Positions 48,057 through 56,813 of a DNA stretch of 56,984 nt are shown piece after piece (positions within the stretch are counted from its first letter, which is position 1; every line of letters starts with the position of its first letter). The DNA comes from Candidatus Amarobacillus elongatus. GTDB taxonomy: Bacteria > Chloroflexota > Dehalococcoidia > Tepidiformales > Tepidiformaceae. Location of the stretch: NCBI GenBank assembly GCA_016703545.1, contig JADJBX010000016.1, positions 1-56,984 on the forward strand. Direction: 5' to 3'. The translations under genes were made by a program, and so were the position numbers. Below the pieces are notes generated by a model, which had not been told where the DNA came from, did not search any database, and saw only the letters and a list, made by a program, of their open reading frames with translations.

Positions 48057-48157
48057 TCCAATTCCTCCCTGTTTTCAACCACATGGCCCGCGCGCAAAAC
48101 GGCCTGGGCGCGCGGTGGCACGCGTTCATCGTCGTAAGAGGAAGAGACGATATTCAT
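48053..48157 (-). CDS. Possible 34-codon leader ORF coupled to the chemoreceptor gene
   Basis: ATG 48157 opens MNIVSSSYDDERVPPRAQAV and ends ENREELE with a TGA that overlaps the receptor ATG (ATGA). The receptor's ribosome site lies inside it. Against it: its ATG sits inside a TATGAA box that could itself be a -10, and no ribosome site precedes it. If TATGAA is the promoter, the ORF is not translated from this start. Confidence 0.3.
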   Translation of the reverse strand: MNIVSSSYDDERVPPRAQAVLRAGHVVENREELE

Positions 48158-48158
48158 A

Positions 48159-48169
48159 GGGGAATCCCC
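48159..48169 (-). promoter_or_regulatory. GGGGA-N-TCCCC palindrome before the chemoreceptor gene
   Basis: Plus strand GGGGAATCCCC, directly adjoining TATGAA on the minus strand, with TTGGGG 18 nt behind. The same palindrome type adjoins the -10 of the multi-GAF histidine kinase (8927-8962). A shared operator is an inference. Confidence 0.4.
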
Positions 48170-48313
48170 ACGGTGACCCCAAGAATGCGTGGCGAAGTGC
48201 ACGCAAACCGGGGGAGATACGGTGAACGGCCCCCGCCGCCCCCTTTCGCAACCGGTAAAGCCCCCGCCGCTGTGTGAACTGCTCGACACACTCCCCGTGC
48301 CCGCCCGCCCACA

Positions 48314-49037
48314 ATGGGAGCCATTCCCTCCCCCGCGAGGCCCCGGATGCCGACCACTTCCAGCAGCGCGCGCACCTTTTCCGCCCCCCTCGGGCACGTC
48401 ATGCGCGGCTCCCTCGTCTTTTCGCGTGGCGTCTCCAACGTCACCGTGCGCGTCGATCCCACCCTGCCCGTCCTCTTCGAAGCCCGCTTCGAGGGCGAAA
48501 TCCCCGTACGGCCTCGTCGAAATCGCCTACGAGCGCGGCTCCCTGCGCGACCTCCTCCCCTCCCTGTTCGGCGGCGCCCCCCGCGAAGGCGCCCGCGGCG
48601 AGGTCGTCCTCAACCCCGCCGTGCCCTGGCGGCTCGAATCCCGCGGCGGCGTCAACCGCCTCGATGCCCACCTGCGCGGCCTCCGCCTCGAGGAAGTGCG
48701 CATTGGCGGCGGCGTGAACCACCTCGATGTCGACCTCCCCGCTCCCTCCGGCCCCGTCTCCATCACCCTTGGCGGCGGCACGAACCGGGTCACGCTTCGC
48801 CGCCCCATGGGCACCGCCGCGCGCCTCGAAATCGGTGGCGGCGCCAACCGCGTCGACCTCGATGGCCAGCACCTCCGCTCCGCCGGGGGCGGCGCCAGCC
48901 TCGCCTCCCGCGATGCCGCCGGCGCCCGCGACCGCTACGACATCCGCATCGGCGGCGGCGCCAACCGCGTCAGCATCGCCGAGGCCGCCGAAACCGAATC
49001 CGCTCCCCCGCCCGGCAGCTCCATCATCTGGGTGTAG
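48314..49037 (+). CDS. Toast-rack / LiaF-like beta-repeat protein (one frameshift)
   Basis: About 240 aa repaired, no signal or membrane segment seen. After an N-terminal HVMRGSLVFSRGVSNVTVRV region it has at least four repeats with a GGGxNRV core: RIGGGVNHLDVDLP, TLGGGTNRVTLRRP, EIGGGANRVDLDGQ and RIGGGANRVSIAEA. These should stack as a beta-helix or toast-rack fold as in LiaF/DUF2154-type proteins, some of which sense cell-envelope stress. The frame breaks at CCCC 48502-48505, one base too many; removal gives FEGEIPYGLVEIAYERGSL. Start may be ATG 48314 or 48348. Confidence 0.68.
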
Positions 49038-49062
49038 TCCCCGCCTTCTGGGCCCTCCCCGT

Positions 49063-49068
49063 TACACT
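49063..49068 (+). promoter_or_regulatory. -10 element of the quinone oxidoreductase gene
   Basis: TACACT, 6 nt before the ATG at 49075. Confidence 0.65.
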
Positions 49069-49074
49069 GGCGCC

Positions 49075-50061
49075 ATGCACGCCATCGTCCTGCCGCAGCC
49101 CGGGCCCGAACCGGACGTCCTCCAGTACCGCGAAATCCCGGACCCCGTTCCCGGTCCCGAAGACCTCCTCGTCCGCGTCCGCGCCACCGCCCTCAACCGC
49201 GCGGACCTCATGCAGCGGCGCGGCGGCTACCCCCAGCCCGGCCGCAAGCCGGAGTTCGAGATCCTCGGGCTCGAATTCGCCGGCGAAGTGATCGCCGCCG
49301 GCCCGGCCGTCGAGGGTTTCGCTCCCGGCGACCGCGTCATGGGGCTGCTCGCCGGCGGCGGCTACGCCGAGCAGGTCACCATCCACCACCGCCTCGCCAT
49401 GCACGTCCCCGCCAACCTCTCCTGGATCGAAGCCGGCGCCACCCCCGAGGTGTACATCACCGCGCACGACGCCCTCCTCCAGGCCGGGCTCGTCGCCGGC
49501 GAGCGCGTCCTCGTGCATGCGGCTGGCTCGGGCGTCGGCGTCGCCGCCATCCAGGTCGCGAAGGCCCTCGGCGCCTCCCTCGTCATCGGCACCGCCGGCA
49601 GCGATGAGAAGCTCGCCGCCGCCGCCGAACTCGGGCTCGATGTGGGCATCAACTACCGCGACGGCGACTTCGCCCCCGCCGTGGCCAGCGCCACCGGCGG
49701 CCGCGGCGTCGATGTCATCCTCGACGTCATTGGCGCCGAATACCTCGACCGCAACCTCAAGGCGCTCGCCCTCCGTGGCCGCATCACCTTCGTCGGCCTC
49801 ATGGGCGGCGCCACCACGCCCGTCAACCTCGGCCTCATCCTTTCGAAGCGGCTGCAGCTGCGCGGCACCGTCCTCCGCGCACGCCCGCTCGAGGAGAAGG
49901 CCATCGCCGTCCGCGCCTTCGAAAAGAGCGTCCTCCCACACATCGCCAGCGGCCGCGTGAAGGTCGTCGTCGATAGCGTCTACCCGCTCGCGCGGGCCGC
50001 CGATGCCCATCGCCACATGGAAGCCAACGCCAACTTCGGCAAAATCGTCCTGGAGTGCTGA
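49075..50061 (+). CDS. Zinc-free quinone oxidoreductase (PIG3/TP53I3-like MDR family)
   Basis: A 328-aa NADPH-dependent medium-chain reductase. Start MHAIVLPQPGPEPDVLQYRE. The substrate loop is ALNRADLMQRRGGYPQP (about residue 40), typical of the PIG3 group. LGLEFAGEVIAAGPAV follows, then the nucleotide site VHAAGSGVGVAAIQVAKALG (about 144-163) and GRITFVGLMGG. No structural-zinc cysteines. Likely reduces quinones or enals. Confidence 0.92.
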   Translation: MHAIVLPQPGPEPDVLQYREIPDPVPGPEDLLVRVRATALNRADLMQRRGGYPQPGRKPEFEILGLEFAGEVIAAGPAVEGFAPGDRVMGLLAGGGYAEQVTIHHRLAMHVPANLSWIEAGATPEVYITAHDALLQAGLVAGERVLVHAAGSGVGVAAIQVAKALGASLVIGTAGSDEKLAAAAELGLDVGINYRDGDFAPAVASATGGRGVDVILDVIGAEYLDRNLKALALRGRITFVGLMGGATTPVNLGLILSKRLQLRGTVLRARPLEEKAIAVRAFEKSVLPHIASGRVKVVVDSVYPLARAADAHRHMEANANFGKIVLEC

Positions 50062-50111
50062 CACGCGCCCGGTGATGGGAGTAATACACATGCGAGCGGG
50101 CGAGGTGCTTT

Positions 50112-51689
50112 ATGCAGGTGAAACCCGCCGCCCCGTACGGTTCACCCGTGGGTAACCCTTCTCCTCCGGCCGGCATCCCGCTGGACCCCCTGCCGCCCGG
50201 AGCGGCTCACGTCATCCTGAATTCCGCACCCATCCTCATCTGGGTCGCGGGCACCGATGGCCTGTGCACCTACTTCAACGACCGCTGGCTCGAATTCCGC
50301 GGCCGCACCCTCGAACAGGAAGCGGGCGAGGGCTGGGTCGAAGGCGTCCACCCCGACGACCTCGACCGCTGCCTCGAGATCTACCAGTCCAACTTCAACG
50401 CCCGCCAGGAATTCGAGATGAGCTACCGGCTCTGCCGCCACGACGGCCAGTACCGCTGGATCCTCGACCACGGCACCCCGCTCACCGGCAGCGACGGCCA
50501 GTTCACCGGCTTCGTCGGCTCCTGCACCGATATCACCGTCCAGGTTGAGGCCGAAGAGCGCTTCGAACGCATCGCCCAGCAGCTCCGCGACCGCGTCGCC
50601 GACCTCGAAACCCTGCTCGAAGTGCTCCCCGTCGGCATCGCCCTCGCCACCGATGTCAGCGCGAAGGACATCCGCGTCAACCGCGCCTTCGCCGACATGC
50701 TCGCCATCTCCCCCTCCGAGAACGCCAGCAAGAGCCGCGACGACGGCGACGACCTCCCCTTCCGCGTCCTCCGCGACGGCGTCGAAGTCCCCGCCGACGA
50801 CCTCCCCGTGCAGCGCGCCGCGCGCGGCGAACTCGTCCACGACGAGGAGTACGACCTCGCCCTCTCCGATGGGCGCGTCCTCCACCTCCTCGAATACGCC
50901 GCTCCGCTGCTCGACGCGGCCGGCCGCCCACGCGGCGCCATCGGCGCCTTCCTCGATATCACCGGCCGCAAGCGAGCCGAGGATGCGCTTCGCGAAGCCA
51001 ACGCCGCCAAGGACGAGTTCCTCGCCAGCGTCTCGCACGAACTGCGCACCCCCCTCACGCTCGTCGTCGGGCTCGCCGGGTACCTCCACCGCCGCCGCCG
51101 CGAGCTCTCCGCCAGCGACCGCAACGAAGCCGTCGAAGAGCTCGTCGAGGCCGCCGCCCGGCTCGAATCGCTCATCGAGAACATGCTCCTGCTCTCCCAG
51201 CTCGATGGCGGCTCGGACGCCGAGCTCGAACCGGTGCTCTTCTCCAGCGTCGTCAGCCGCACCGTCGCCGCACACCAGCGGCGGCACCCGTCGCGCACGA
51301 TCGAGGTCGAGCTCGCCCCGGACCTGCCCATCCTTCTCGCCCGCCCCACCTGGCTGGATCAGATCCTCACGAACCTGCTTTCGAACGCCGAGAAGTACAG
51401 CCCCGCACACACCGCCATCCGCATCGAGGCCAGCGCCACCGGCGACGCCGTCGAGGTCTCCGTGCTGGACCGCGGCCCCGGCCTCCCGCCCGAGCAGGCC
51501 GAGCGCGTCTTCCGCGCCTTCGAGCGGCTCGAGCGCGATCGCGGCAGCGCTCCCGGCCTCGGTCTCGGCCTCACCGTCAGCAAGCGGCTCGTGGAACTGA
51601 TGGAGGGCGTGATCACCGCCACGCCACGCCCCGAAGGCGGCACCCGCTTCACCTTTACCATCCCCGCCCACCCCTTCGACGACGAGTAG
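50112..51689 (+). CDS. PAS-domain sensor histidine kinase
   Basis: A 525-aa cytosolic kinase without membrane segments. PAS 1 covers about residues 35-155 (NSAPILIWVAGTDGLCTYFN). A second PAS lies at about 165-290 (TLLEVLPVGIALATDVSAKD). HisKA has the His in ASVSHELRTPLTLVVGLAGY (about 306). The ATPase domain has LLSNAEKYSP (about 425), DRGPGLPPEQ and PGLGLGLTVSKRL. No receiver and no response-regulator neighbour: an orphan. ATG 50112 has GAGGTG about 5 nt upstream, so this gene is led, with AATAC upstream as possible -10. Confidence 0.9.
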   Translation: MQVKPAAPYGSPVGNPSPPAGIPLDPLPPGAAHVILNSAPILIWVAGTDGLCTYFNDRWLEFRGRTLEQEAGEGWVEGVHPDDLDRCLEIYQSNFNARQEFEMSYRLCRHDGQYRWILDHGTPLTGSDGQFTGFVGSCTDITVQVEAEERFERIAQQLRDRVADLETLLEVLPVGIALATDVSAKDIRVNRAFADMLAISPSENASKSRDDGDDLPFRVLRDGVEVPADDLPVQRAARGELVHDEEYDLALSDGRVLHLLEYAAPLLDAAGRPRGAIGAFLDITGRKRAEDALREANAAKDEFLASVSHELRTPLTLVVGLAGYLHRRRRELSASDRNEAVEELVEAAARLESLIENMLLLSQLDGGSDAELEPVLFSSVVSRTVAAHQRRHPSRTIEVELAPDLPILLARPTWLDQILTNLLSNAEKYSPAHTAIRIEASATGDAVEVSVLDRGPGLPPEQAERVFRAFERLERDRGSAPGLGLGLTVSKRLVELMEGVITATPRPEGGTRFTFTIPAHPFDDE

Positions 51690-51722
51690 CCCCGGCCCGC
51701 GCGCGCCGCACCCCGCCGCGCG

Positions 51723-51728
51723 TAGACT
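51723..51728 (+). promoter_or_regulatory. -10 element of the carboxyltransferase gene
   Basis: TAGACT, 7 nt before the ATG at 51736. Confidence 0.6.
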
Positions 51729-51735
51729 GCCACGC

Positions 51736-53307
51736 ATGTCCGAATCCACCCCTCCCCCGGCGCACCCCGCCCTCGCCGAACTCGAACGCCGCCGCGCCTT
51801 CGTCCGCGCCATGGGCGGCCCCGAAGGCATCGCCCGCCAGCACTCGCAGGGCAAGCTCACCGTGCGCGAACGCATCGAGCGCTTCGCCGACCCCGGCTCC
51901 TTCCGCGAATTCATGGGGCTCATGGGCCGCGCTACCTACGAAGGCGGCGAACTCACCCACCTCACCCCCCGCGCCGCCGTCGATGGCTTCTGCACCCTCG
52001 ATGGCCGCAAGGTCGTCGTCACCGCCGGCGATTTCCCCGTGCGCGGCGGCAGCGGCGGCAGCTCCGGCGGCGGTCTCGGCATGGAACTCGCCGCCAACCG
52101 CCGCGCCCTCGAATGGCGCCTCCCCTACGTCCGCCTCCTCGATGCCGCCGGCGGCAGCGTCCGCACCTTCGAGGAGATGGGCCGCACCTACCTCCCCGAC
52201 GGCAACAGCTTCACCTGGCCCGATGTCCAGCTCCTCCGCGCCGTCCCCGTCGTCTCCGCCGTCCTCGGCTCCGTCGCCGGCCTCCCCGCCGTCAACGCCT
52301 GCATGGCCCACTTCAACGTCATGGTGAAGGACACCAGCCAGCTCTTCCCCGGCGGCCCGCCGGTCGTGAAGGCCGCCCTCGGCTACGACATCACCAAGGA
52401 AGAGCTCGGCGGCTCCGCCATGCACACCACCCAGAGCGGCGTCATCGATAACCTCGCACGCGACGAGGACGAAGCGCTCGCCATGGTTCGCCGCTTCCTC
52501 TCCTACCTCCCCTCGAACGTCTGGGAGATGGCGCCCCGCGCCGAGACCGCCGACGACCCCAACCGCCGCGACGAAAGCCTCCTCACCGTCATCCCCGCCG
52601 ATCGCCGCCGCGCCTACGACAGCCACAAGGTCATCCGCGCCGTCGTCGACCGCGATTCCTTCTTCGAAATCGCCCCCGGGTACGGCCGCGCGCGGATCAC
52701 CGGTCTCGCCCGCCTGAACGGCTACCCCGTCGGCATCATGGCGAACAACCCGATCTACGGCGGCTCCACCGATGTGGCCGCCGGCGAGAAGATCATCCGC
52801 CTCATCCAGCTCTGCGACACCTTCCACCTGCCCCTCATCTCCCTCGCCGATGAGCCCGGCTTCATGGTCGGCCTCGAATCGGAGAAGAAGGGCATCGAAC
52901 GAGCGGGCGCGCGCCTCGTCATCGCCACCTGCGATAGCCGCATGCCCTGGGCCACCATCGTCACCGGGCAGGTTTACGGCGTCGCCGGGCAGTGCCACCA
53001 CCGCCCCTCCGGCATGTTCCAGCGGTACGCCTGGCCGAGCGCCAACTGGGGCTCGATGCACATCGAAGGGGGCGCCTTCGCCGCCTACCGCCGCGAAATC
53101 GAATCCGCCCCCGACCCCGAGGCGAAGCGCGCCGAGATCGAGGCGATGCTCAAGGCGATCGCCTCCCCCTTCCGCACCGCCGAGGCCACCGGCCAGGACA
53201 TCATCGATCCCCGCGAGACCCGCCCCCTGCTCTGCCAGTTCGTGGAGGAGGCCCAGCCCATCCTCGCGAGCCAGCTCGGCCCCTGCCCCAATCCCTACCG
53301 CCCCTGA
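51736..53307 (+). CDS. Acyl-CoA carboxylase carboxyltransferase (propionyl/methylcrotonyl-CoA type)
   Basis: A 523-aa biotin-dependent carboxyltransferase that moves CO2 from carboxybiotin to an acyl-CoA. Start region GPEGIARQHSQGKLTVRERI. The first oxyanion hole lies in the GGSGGSSGGG stretch (about residue 102). VMVKDTSQLFPGGPPVVKAA and the acyl-CoA loop GGSAMHTTQSGVIDN follow (about 225). The second half-domain has IMANNPIYGGSTDVAAGEKI (about 335) and DEPGFMVGLESEKKG (about 372). The family partner carrying biotin carboxylase and carrier is not in the window. Confidence 0.92.
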   Translation: MSESTPPPAHPALAELERRRAFVRAMGGPEGIARQHSQGKLTVRERIERFADPGSFREFMGLMGRATYEGGELTHLTPRAAVDGFCTLDGRKVVVTAGDFPVRGGSGGSSGGGLGMELAANRRALEWRLPYVRLLDAAGGSVRTFEEMGRTYLPDGNSFTWPDVQLLRAVPVVSAVLGSVAGLPAVNACMAHFNVMVKDTSQLFPGGPPVVKAALGYDITKEELGGSAMHTTQSGVIDNLARDEDEALAMVRRFLSYLPSNVWEMAPRAETADDPNRRDESLLTVIPADRRRAYDSHKVIRAVVDRDSFFEIAPGYGRARITGLARLNGYPVGIMANNPIYGGSTDVAAGEKIIRLIQLCDTFHLPLISLADEPGFMVGLESEKKGIERAGARLVIATCDSRMPWATIVTGQVYGVAGQCHHRPSGMFQRYAWPSANWGSMHIEGGAFAAYRREIESAPDPEAKRAEIEAMLKAIASPFRTAEATGQDIIDPRETRPLLCQFVEEAQPILASQLGPCPNPYRP

Positions 53308-53311
53308 CGCA

Positions 53312-55662
53312 TCAGGAAGCCCGCGCCAGCGGCCGCGACAGGTACTCGTCGTCCAGGGAGAGGAACACCTCCTCCTCCTGGGCGACGTTCAGCCGCAGCA
53401 CCGCGTGCAGCGCGTACAGCACGCGCCGGATGTCGGCCATGTCCTCGCGGTCCGGCCCCGCGCGCGACATCGCCTCGCACAGCACCTCGAACTGCCGCGC
53501 CAGGTGGAAGATCTCCTGGTGCGTGCGGCTCATCGCCCCCAGCGGGTCCGCCCCGCCGATCATCCCGCTCATCGCCGGGTAGAGCACCCCTTCGTCGTGC
53601 CGTTCGTGCGGCAGAACCTCATCCGCGAGGAACGTTCGCACCGCCCCCAGCACCGTCCCCGCTTCCGCACCGGGCAGCTCCTCCAGCCGGTCAGCTGCCG
53701 TGCGGAGCTGTTCGAAGGCGGGCAACAGCCGCAGATGTTCGCGCCGCAGTTCGCGCGCCACCTCCACCGGCAGCCGCCCCTTCGCCTGCACCTCCACGCC
53801 ACCACCCAGCGCCCGCAGCGCGTTCAGGATCGCGACGAGGTCGATCCCCTCCTGCAGCACCGCGCCCACCACCGGCGAGAGATAGCCGAACGCCGCGAAC
53901 CCCATTGCCACCAGCGAAAGCCCCATCCCCAGGAGCATGCTCTCGACCGCGATCCGCCGCGTCCGCCGCGCGATCGCGAACGCCTCCGCCAGCCGGTCCA
54001 GCCGGTCGACCATGAGCACGAGGTCCGCCGCCTCCGAGGACGACGTCGCCCCCCGCGCTCCCATCGCCACCCCGACGTCCGCCGCCGCCAGCGCCGGCGC
54101 GTCGTTGATCCCGTCGCCCACCATCAGCGTGACCCCGCGGGACCTGCCCTCGCGCACCGCCTCCACCTTCTCCGCGGGCGAACACCCCGCCACCACCTGG
54201 TCCACCCCGAGCGCGTTGCCGACCGCCTCCGCCACCGCCGGGTGGTCTCCCGTCAGCATCACCACCCGTTCGACGCCGCCCCGCTTGAGGGCGCGAATCG
54301 CACGCGGCGCCTCCGGGCGGATGGGGTCCTGCAGCACCAGCGCACCCGCCAGCACGCCATCGAGTTCCACGTACACCACGGAGGCGCCTTCGCGCATCAC
54401 GCTCCGCCGGAAGCGCCGCACCTGCTCCGGCACGTCCTCGCCCCCCGCGATCCATTCGTACCGCCCCAGCCGCACCCGCCGCCCCTCGGCCACCCCCTCG
54501 ATCCCCGCCCCGGCCACCTCCCGCACCCCCTCGGGGATGGCCAGCACCAGCCCCGGCCGCGCGCCGTGCGCACCAGCGCCGCCGCCATCACATGCGACGA
54601 AAGCTGGTCCAAAGAGGCCGCCAGCCGCAGCACCTCCGCCTCGCCCGTCTCCCCGAACGCCTCCACCCGCGTCACGTCCGGCGCCCCCGCCGTGAGCGTG
54701 CCCGTCTTATCCATGTACACCGCGCGCGCACGCGCGCCAACGTCTCGATCGCGCCGCCGCCCTTGATCACGATCCCCCGCCGCGCCGACCGCGAAACCCC
54801 CGCCACGATCGCGATCGGCGCCGCCAGCAGCAGCGGGCACGGCGTCGCCACCACCAGTACGGCGAGCCCGCGTTCCGCGCTCCCGGTCATCAGCCACGCC
54901 AGCCCGGACCACGCCAGCGCCAGCGGCACGAAGAACGCCGCGTACCGGTCGGCCAGCCGCACGAGTGGGGCCTTCGCCTCCTGCGCCGCCCGCACCAGCC
55001 GCACGATGCCGGCGTACGTGCTCGCCTCCGCCGTCGCCAGCGCGCGCATGCGGAAGGGCGCGCCCGCGTTCACCACGCCGCTTGCCAGCCGCTCCCCCGC
55101 CCGCGCTCCACCAGCCGGCTCTCCCCGTCAGCGCCGACTCATCGAGGACCGCCACCCCTTCGACCACCATGCCATCGACCGGCACGACATCGGCCTCGCG
55201 CACAGCGAGCACATCGCCAGGACCACGGCCGCGATGGCGACCTCCACCAGCTCGCCGCCCCTCGACCCGCAGCGCCGTCCTCGGTGCGCGCGCCAGCAGC
55301 GCCGAGAGCTCGCGCTGCGCCCGCGCCGAGGCGTAGTCCTCCAGCGCCGCACCCGTCGCCACCATGAGCGCGATCACCGCCGCCGCCAGGTACTCCCCGA
55401 GCGCCAGCGCCCCCGCCAGCGCCAGCAGCGCGATCACGTCGACGCCCGCGTGCCCCTTCAGCAGCTGCCGCGCGAGCGAGAGCGCCAGCGGCACGCCCGC
55501 CGCCACCGCCGTCGCGATCAGCGCCGCATCCGCCGCCGCATCCATCCCCGCCAGCCGCGCCGACACACCCACGGCGGCGCCCACCACCGTCGCACCCAAC
55601 AACCAGTACCGGCGCAGAAGGCCCGCAATCACCCCACGAGCATCGCCCCGCCCGCCACCCAT
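53312..55662 (-). CDS. P1B-5-type metal ATPase with a C-terminal hemerythrin domain (several indels)
   Basis: About 785 aa repaired. N-terminal membrane part with VDVIALLALAGALALGEYLA, actuator SALTGES (after repair), TM4 motif ATPCPLLLAAPIAIVAGV, phosphorylation site MDKTGTLTAG, hinge MVGDGINDAPALAAADVGVA (about residue 500). The last 155 residues form a hemerythrin-like bundle: REHLRLLP, LPHERHDEGVLYPAM, RTHQEIFHLARQ, VAQEEEVFLSL. TPC plus hemerythrin defines the P1B-5 group (Sinorhizobium Nia), linked to iron/nickel transport. No N-terminal metal domain. Indels sit at 54551-54554, 54721-54736, 55094-55098, 55123-55126, 55220-55221 and 55258-55261. Confidence 0.87.
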
Positions 55663-55689
55663 TCCCAGCCCCCCTCGGACCCCGGGGGC

Positions 55690-55860
55690 CCGGCCCAAGG
55701 GCCGGAAGGAGAAAAGAGAAAAGAGAAAGGAGAAAAGTGGGGGTACCCCGGCCGGACGGGAGGTGTGGTGGCGCCGGCGAAGCCACTGGGGACTGGGCCC
55801 TGGGAACTGGGCACTCCTTTTCTCCTTTCTCCTCTCTCCTGTCTCCTCTCTCTCCCCTCC
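55690..55860. repeat. Purine/pyrimidine heptad palindrome upstream of the hydrolase gene
   Basis: Left arm with units GAGAAAA, GAGAAAA, GAGAAAG (55705-55738). Centre with CTGGGGA, CTGGGCC, CTGGGAA, CTGGGCA (55790-55815). Right arm TTCTCCT, TTCTCCT, CTCTCCT, GTCTCCT (55818-55853), which is complementary to the left arm. It fills the gap between divergent genes. Confidence 0.75.
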
Positions 55861-55895
55861 GCCTTTGGATGGAGGGAACATTGCGACACGCCCCG

Positions 55896-55901
55896 TAGGA
55901 T
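55896..55901 (+). promoter_or_regulatory. -10 element of the hydrolase gene at 55908
   Basis: TAGGAT, 6 nt before the GTG start. Confidence 0.55.
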
Positions 55902-55907
55902 CGAACC

Positions 55908-56759
55908 GTGAGCTCCGAGATCCGCTACGCCCAGACCCGCGATGGCAAGCGCATCGCCTACTGCGACCGCGGCGAAGGGCTGCCCATCATCCACCTCACC
56001 CCCTTCGGCGCGGGCTCTCTCGAATTCGAACGCCTCCCCTCGACGATGCGGTACATGTACGGCATCCTCCAGGACCGCCACCGCCTCATCCGCTTCGACC
56101 CCCGCGGCACCGGCCAGAGCGACCGCGATGTCGAGGAGTTCACCCTCGAAGCCCTCTGCCTCGATATCCATGCCGTGGCCGAAGCCGCCGGCCTGGGGCG
56201 ATTCGCCATCTTCGCCACCACCAGCTCCGGCCCCGTCGCCATCGCCTACGCCGCCGCCCATCCGCAGCGCGTCTCCCATCTCCTCCTCTGGTGCAGCAGC
56301 GCCCGCGGCACGGACCTTCGCAGCCCCTCGCGCCGCGCCATCGACGCCATCGCCCAGGAGGATTGGAAGCTCTACACCGAAGCGCTCGCCAGCTCCGCCT
56401 TCGGGTTCGCCGAAGCCGAGGACGCCGCCCGCCTCGCCGAGATCCTTCGCGACCACACCACCCCGGAGATGCGGAAGGCGTTCTACGGCACCATCGAAGC
56501 CCAGGACGTGACCCCGCTCCTCTCACGCGTGCGCATGCCCGTCCTCGTCATGCACATGCGCGATTACCCCCTCGTCCCCGCCAGCGGCGCCGCCCGCCTC
56601 GCCGCCAACCTCCCCGATGCCCGGCTCGTCTATTTCGAAGGCCACTCCCTCTTCCCCCTCCACGCCGAGCTCCTGCGCTCCATGCAGACGATGGACCGCT
56701 TCCTCGGCGGCGATGGCCAGATCCCCTCGCCCGCCGAGCTCTCGGGCGCGCCCGCCTGA
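55908..56759 (+). CDS. Alpha/beta hydrolase
   Basis: A 283-aa hydrolase. Start RYAQTRDGKRIAYCDRGEG, strand-4 motif FDPRGTGQSDR (about residue 64). The nucleophile elbow is TTSSGPVAIAYA instead of GxSxG (Ser at about 105). Acid in VMHMRDYPLVP (about 222) and His in YFEGHSLFPLH (about 245). This resembles the hydrolase domain found in some LuxR- and adenylate-cyclase-linked proteins, where the elbow also deviates; here it stands alone. It ends 54 nt before dapB, which has its own -10. Confidence 0.87.
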   Translation: MSSEIRYAQTRDGKRIAYCDRGEGLPIIHLTPFGAGSLEFERLPSTMRYMYGILQDRHRLIRFDPRGTGQSDRDVEEFTLEALCLDIHAVAEAAGLGRFAIFATTSSGPVAIAYAAAHPQRVSHLLLWCSSARGTDLRSPSRRAIDAIAQEDWKLYTEALASSAFGFAEAEDAARLAEILRDHTTPEMRKAFYGTIEAQDVTPLLSRVRMPVLVMHMRDYPLVPASGAARLAANLPDARLVYFEGHSLFPLHAELLRSMQTMDRFLGGDGQIPSPAELSGAPA

Positions 56760-56801
56760 GCCACCGCCGCCGCCGGTCCTGACCTCCCCCCGTCCCTCCG
56801 C

Positions 56802-56807
56802 TACACT
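56802..56807 (+). promoter_or_regulatory. -10 element of dapB
   Basis: TACACT, 6 nt before the ATG at 56814. Confidence 0.65.
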
Positions 56808-56813
56808 CCGCCC

